64,000 bases of DNA, from positions 1-64,000 of the forward strand of contig CAMDQT010000017.1 of assembly GCA_945906305.1 (NCBI GenBank), written 5' to 3'. The notes below the pieces were generated by a model that was given only the letters and a program-made list of their open reading frames with translations, did not search any database and was not told the DNA's origin. The stretch is from Ferrithrix thermotolerans DSM 19514 (GTDB lineage Bacteria > Actinomycetota > Acidimicrobiia > Acidimicrobiales > CAIXPF01). The position numbers and the translations under genes were made by a program. This document shows, piece by piece, positions 61,904 to 64,000 of this stretch (positions are counted from its first letter, which is position 1; each line of letters starts with the position of its first letter).

Positions 61904-62908
61904 ATGCGAGCCTGGCAGGTACACGAACTTGGTGAGCCGATCGACGTACTTCGCGTCGAGCACAACGTGGCCATCCCCCAACCCGGCCCCGGTGAGATCA
62001 GCATCGATGTCGCGGCCTGCGCGTTGAACTTTCCCGATGCGCTGCTGTGCCGCGGTCAATACCAGGAACGTCCCCCACTTCCGTTCACGCCTGGCCTGGA
62101 GGTGTCAGGAACCATTCGCGCCCTAGGACAGGGGTCCGAAGCCCGCGGCCTACAGATCGGACAGCGGGTTGCTGCCCAGCCGACGCTGGCATCGGGTCTC
62201 GGCGGCCTGGCGGAGGTGACCATTGCGCCCATGGCCAACGTCCACCCGGTCCCGGACAGCCTCGATGACGCAGCCGCGGCGGCCCTTCTCGTTATCTACC
62301 AGACCGGCTGGTCGGCGCTCACCCGGCGGGCCAACCTGCGCCCCGGCGAGACCCTGCTGGTGCATGCCGGAGCGGGTGGGGTCGGGTCCGCCGCTATACA
62401 ACTCGGCAAGGCGCTCGGGGCGACGGTCATCGCCACCGCCGGCGGCCCAGCCAAGGTGGCGGTCTGCCGGACCTTGGGTGCTGACGTGGCCATCGATTAC
62501 CAAGCGGAAGACTTCGTGGCCCGAGTCAACGAACTGACCGACGGCCGCGGTGCCGACGTGGTGTACGACCCCGTCGGCGGTGACATCTTCGATCGTTCCA
62601 CCAAGTGCGTGGCCTGGGAGGGCAGGATCGTCATCATCGGATTCACCGGTGGCCGAATCGCACAGTCCGCCACCAACCATGTCCTGATCAAGAACTACAG
62701 CGTCATCGGCTTGCACTGGGGCAACTATCGTCAGCACGAACCCGACGCAGTCGATCGCTGGCACACCGAACTGATGGACTTGCATCAGCGCGGTGCCATT
62801 GTCCCCTACGTGTCCGAAGTGGTGGACTTCCACCAAGTTCCGCAACGGCTCGTCGCCATTACCAACCGTGCCACGACGGGCAAGGTCGTGGTCCGGGTCC
62901 GCGATTGA
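61904..62908 (+). CDS. NADPH:quinone oxidoreductase-like MDR protein
   Basis: 334 residues. Zinc-free MDR: VAACALNFPDALLCRGQYQERPPLPFTPGLEVSGTI and LVHAGAGGVGSAAIQLGKALGATVIATAG (AxxGVG cofactor motif), VYDPVGGDIFDRS. Paralogue of the 51.7 kb gene. ATG at 61904 chosen over the track start since GGAAAGG is upstream. Confidence 0.88.
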   Translation: MRAWQVHELGEPIDVLRVEHNVAIPQPGPGEISIDVAACALNFPDALLCRGQYQERPPLPFTPGLEVSGTIRALGQGSEARGLQIGQRVAAQPTLASGLGGLAEVTIAPMANVHPVPDSLDDAAAAALLVIYQTGWSALTRRANLRPGETLLVHAGAGGVGSAAIQLGKALGATVIATAGGPAKVAVCRTLGADVAIDYQAEDFVARVNELTDGRGADVVYDPVGGDIFDRSTKCVAWEGRIVIIGFTGGRIAQSATNHVLIKNYSVIGLHWGNYRQHEPDAVDRWHTELMDLHQRGAIVPYVSEVVDFHQVPQRLVAITNRATTGKVVVRVRD

Positions 62909-62934
62909 CGGCGCGGGAGCAGCGATGCAGGTGG

Positions 62935-63729
62935 TCAGGTGTTCTGCGCCATCATGCCGCCGTCGACCGGAATGACCGCCCCGTTGAGGTACGAGCTGGC
63001 CGGTAGTACGAGCGACACGGTTATTTGGGCCACCTCTTCGGGGTCGCCGTAGCGGCGCTTGGGGACCCGGCGACGGGCGAACTTGGCCTTGTCCTCATCG
63101 GCGATATCGGCCGTCATGCCGGTCCGTATCGGCCCGGGACAAATGCAGTTCACCGTCACCCCCGTCTCGCCGTACTCCAAAGCCAACGAACGGGTGAGGC
63201 CGATCACCGCGGTCTTCGAGGCGGTGTAGGGGCTCATGAACTTGGTGGCTCCGAGTCCTTCGGTGGAAGCGATGTTCACGATGCGACCACCCCCGCGGGA
63301 CGACAAATCTGCTCGGATCAGGTCCTCGTGACAGGCCCGGATCAATCTCGCCTGAGCGGTGAGGTTGACCTCGAACGTAAATGCCCAGGCATCCTCCCAG
63401 GCGGCATCGGTGAGTCGGCTGGGCACGCTCACCCCGGCATTGTTGATCACGATGTCGATCGGACCCAGCTCGGCTCGTATCCGCGGCACGAGGGACTCGA
63501 TCTGCGCGGCCGCGGACAGGTCGACCACGTAGCCACAGGCTTGGTAGCCCGCCCCGGTCAGCTCGGCGGTGACCTTGTCGACCCCCTCGACATTCACATC
63601 CACCACAGCCACCCTGGCGCCTTCGTCAGCGAGTAAGTGGGCGGTGGCGCGGCCCATCCCGGAGGCGGCTCCGGTCACGATGGCGGTGCGGCCGACTAGC
63701 GAACGAGACAACTTGGACAGGCGGGTCAT
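62935..63729 (-). CDS. Short-chain dehydrogenase/reductase
   Basis: 264 residues. VTGAASGMGRATAHLLADEGARVAVVDVN with Asp after beta-2 indicating NAD(H); INNAGVS, NIASTEGLG, YTASKTAV (YxxxK), CPGPIRTGM. Starts at ATG six bases from TAACGT. Convergent with the MDR gene. Confidence 0.9.
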   Translation of the reverse strand: MTRLSKLSRSLVGRTAIVTGAASGMGRATAHLLADEGARVAVVDVNVEGVDKVTAELTGAGYQACGYVVDLSAAAQIESLVPRIRAELGPIDIVINNAGVSVPSRLTDAAWEDAWAFTFEVNLTAQARLIRACHEDLIRADLSSRGGGRIVNIASTEGLGATKFMSPYTASKTAVIGLTRSLALEYGETGVTVNCICPGPIRTGMTADIADEDKAKFARRRVPKRRYGDPEEVAQITVSLVLPASSYLNGAVIPVDGGMMAQNT

Positions 63730-63735
63730 GGGCCG

Positions 63736-63741
63736 ACGTTA
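63736..63741 (-). promoter_or_regulatory. -10 element (TAACGT), leaderless promoter
   Basis: Minus-strand TAACGT, six bases, ATG of the SDR gene. Confidence 0.5.
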
Positions 63742-63774
63742 GGCCGTAGGACACGACCGTCGCTGATCGGCGAG

Positions 63775-64000
63775 TCACGCCGTGGCCAGCGCCACCGCGT
63801 GCTGTACGAGTGCGATCAGCGTCTGGTGCGCCGACGGCCGGTCGCGGGCATCGCAGTAGCTCAGTGGAACGCCGGGCCCGAGAGCCAAGGCGTCCCGCAC
63901 ATCGGCCAGGTGATGCGCCGCGATACCGTCGAAGGTGTTGACGGCCACTACGAAGGCCATCCCGAGGCGCTCAAAGTAGTCCACGGCAGCGAATGACTCG
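63775..64000 (-). CDS. CvnD/MglA-like small GTPase, C-terminal fragment
   Basis: About 74 residues before the window edge; the frame is open to the last base. FVVAVNTFDG carries the G4-type N-x-F-D motif and SYCDARDRPSAHQTLIALVQHAVALA the end of the domain, as in the small GTPases of actinobacterial conservons (roadblock - DUF742 - CvnD). The start codon and P-loop lie outside. Partner genes, if present, should be just to the right. Confidence 0.7.
   Translation of the reverse strand, partial: ESFAAVDYFERLGMAFVVAVNTFDGIAAHHLADVRDALALGPGVPLSYCDARDRPSAHQTLIALVQHAVALATA

Overview
The window is a GC-rich, gene-dense chromosomal segment from an actinobacterium, most likely of the Acidimicrobiia type. 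Evidence: a fused two-domain FbiC for coenzyme F420, a proteasomal ARC/Mpa ATPase, actinobacterial small families (DUF3151, DUF5522, actinobacterial holin-like membrane protein), many GTG/TTG starts, and a repeated TANNNT-N6/7-start pattern at 5' ends that indicates leaderless mRNAs. The class assignment is inference. I saw no rRNA, tRNA, CRISPR array, insertion sequence or prophage.

Layout. 0-6 kb: tail of an isocitrate lyase/PEP mutase family gene, an acyl-CoA dehydrogenase, a degenerate P-loop protein, RsgA, a J-domain protein and an SDR. 6-16.4 kb (minus strand): a long co-oriented run, in transcription order DacB-type carboxypeptidase, LON-domain protein, three tiny coupled membrane/basic proteins, a TtuB-like sulfur carrier, TtuA, TrmI, a MarP-like membrane serine protease, GlpD and ARC. 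ttuB-ttuA-trmI looks like a tRNA T-loop modification module. 16.5-24.6 kb (plus): DUF6941-like protein, FIST sensor, transketolase, transaldolase, FbiC, CPBP protease. 24.6-33 kb (minus): glycolate oxidase glcDEF flanked by two tiny genes, RNase D, rhodanese, MobA, DUF3151 and pyruvate kinase.

33-44.7 kb is mixed housekeeping: a lipoprotein, acyl-CoA dehydrogenase, SirB1-like protein, GDPD, a second FAD-linked oxidase, crotonase, DUF5522, TetR, a nucleoside-diphosphate-sugar epimerase-like protein, small zinc-ribbon protein, carbonic anhydrase, HIT, SRAP and PH-domain proteins.

44.7-63.7 kb is a catabolic region: family III CoA-transferase, hotdog thioesterase, luciferase-like monooxygenase, four Rossmann-fold SDR/MDR enzymes plus two more at the far end, a lone substrate-binding lipoprotein, a ThDP enzyme, double cupin, PhyH-type dioxygenase, two COG2159-type amidohydrolases, nitroreductase, a double-hotdog hydratase and a DUF7064/7065-like protein. 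The substrate is unknown. The PhyH - cupin - ThDP-enzyme order, with a CoA-transferase nearby, is reminiscent of alpha-oxidation chemistry. The right edge cuts a CvnD/MglA-like small GTPase.

Most interesting points: the ttuB-ttuA-trmI module with a carrier ending in Gly-Gly-Ala-Thr; widespread leaderless promoters that fix many start codons; ARC separated from any Pup/20S proteasome genes; a palindrome-plus-leader-ORF arrangement ahead of an SDR; and a perfect AT-rich palindrome lying between two convergent genes.
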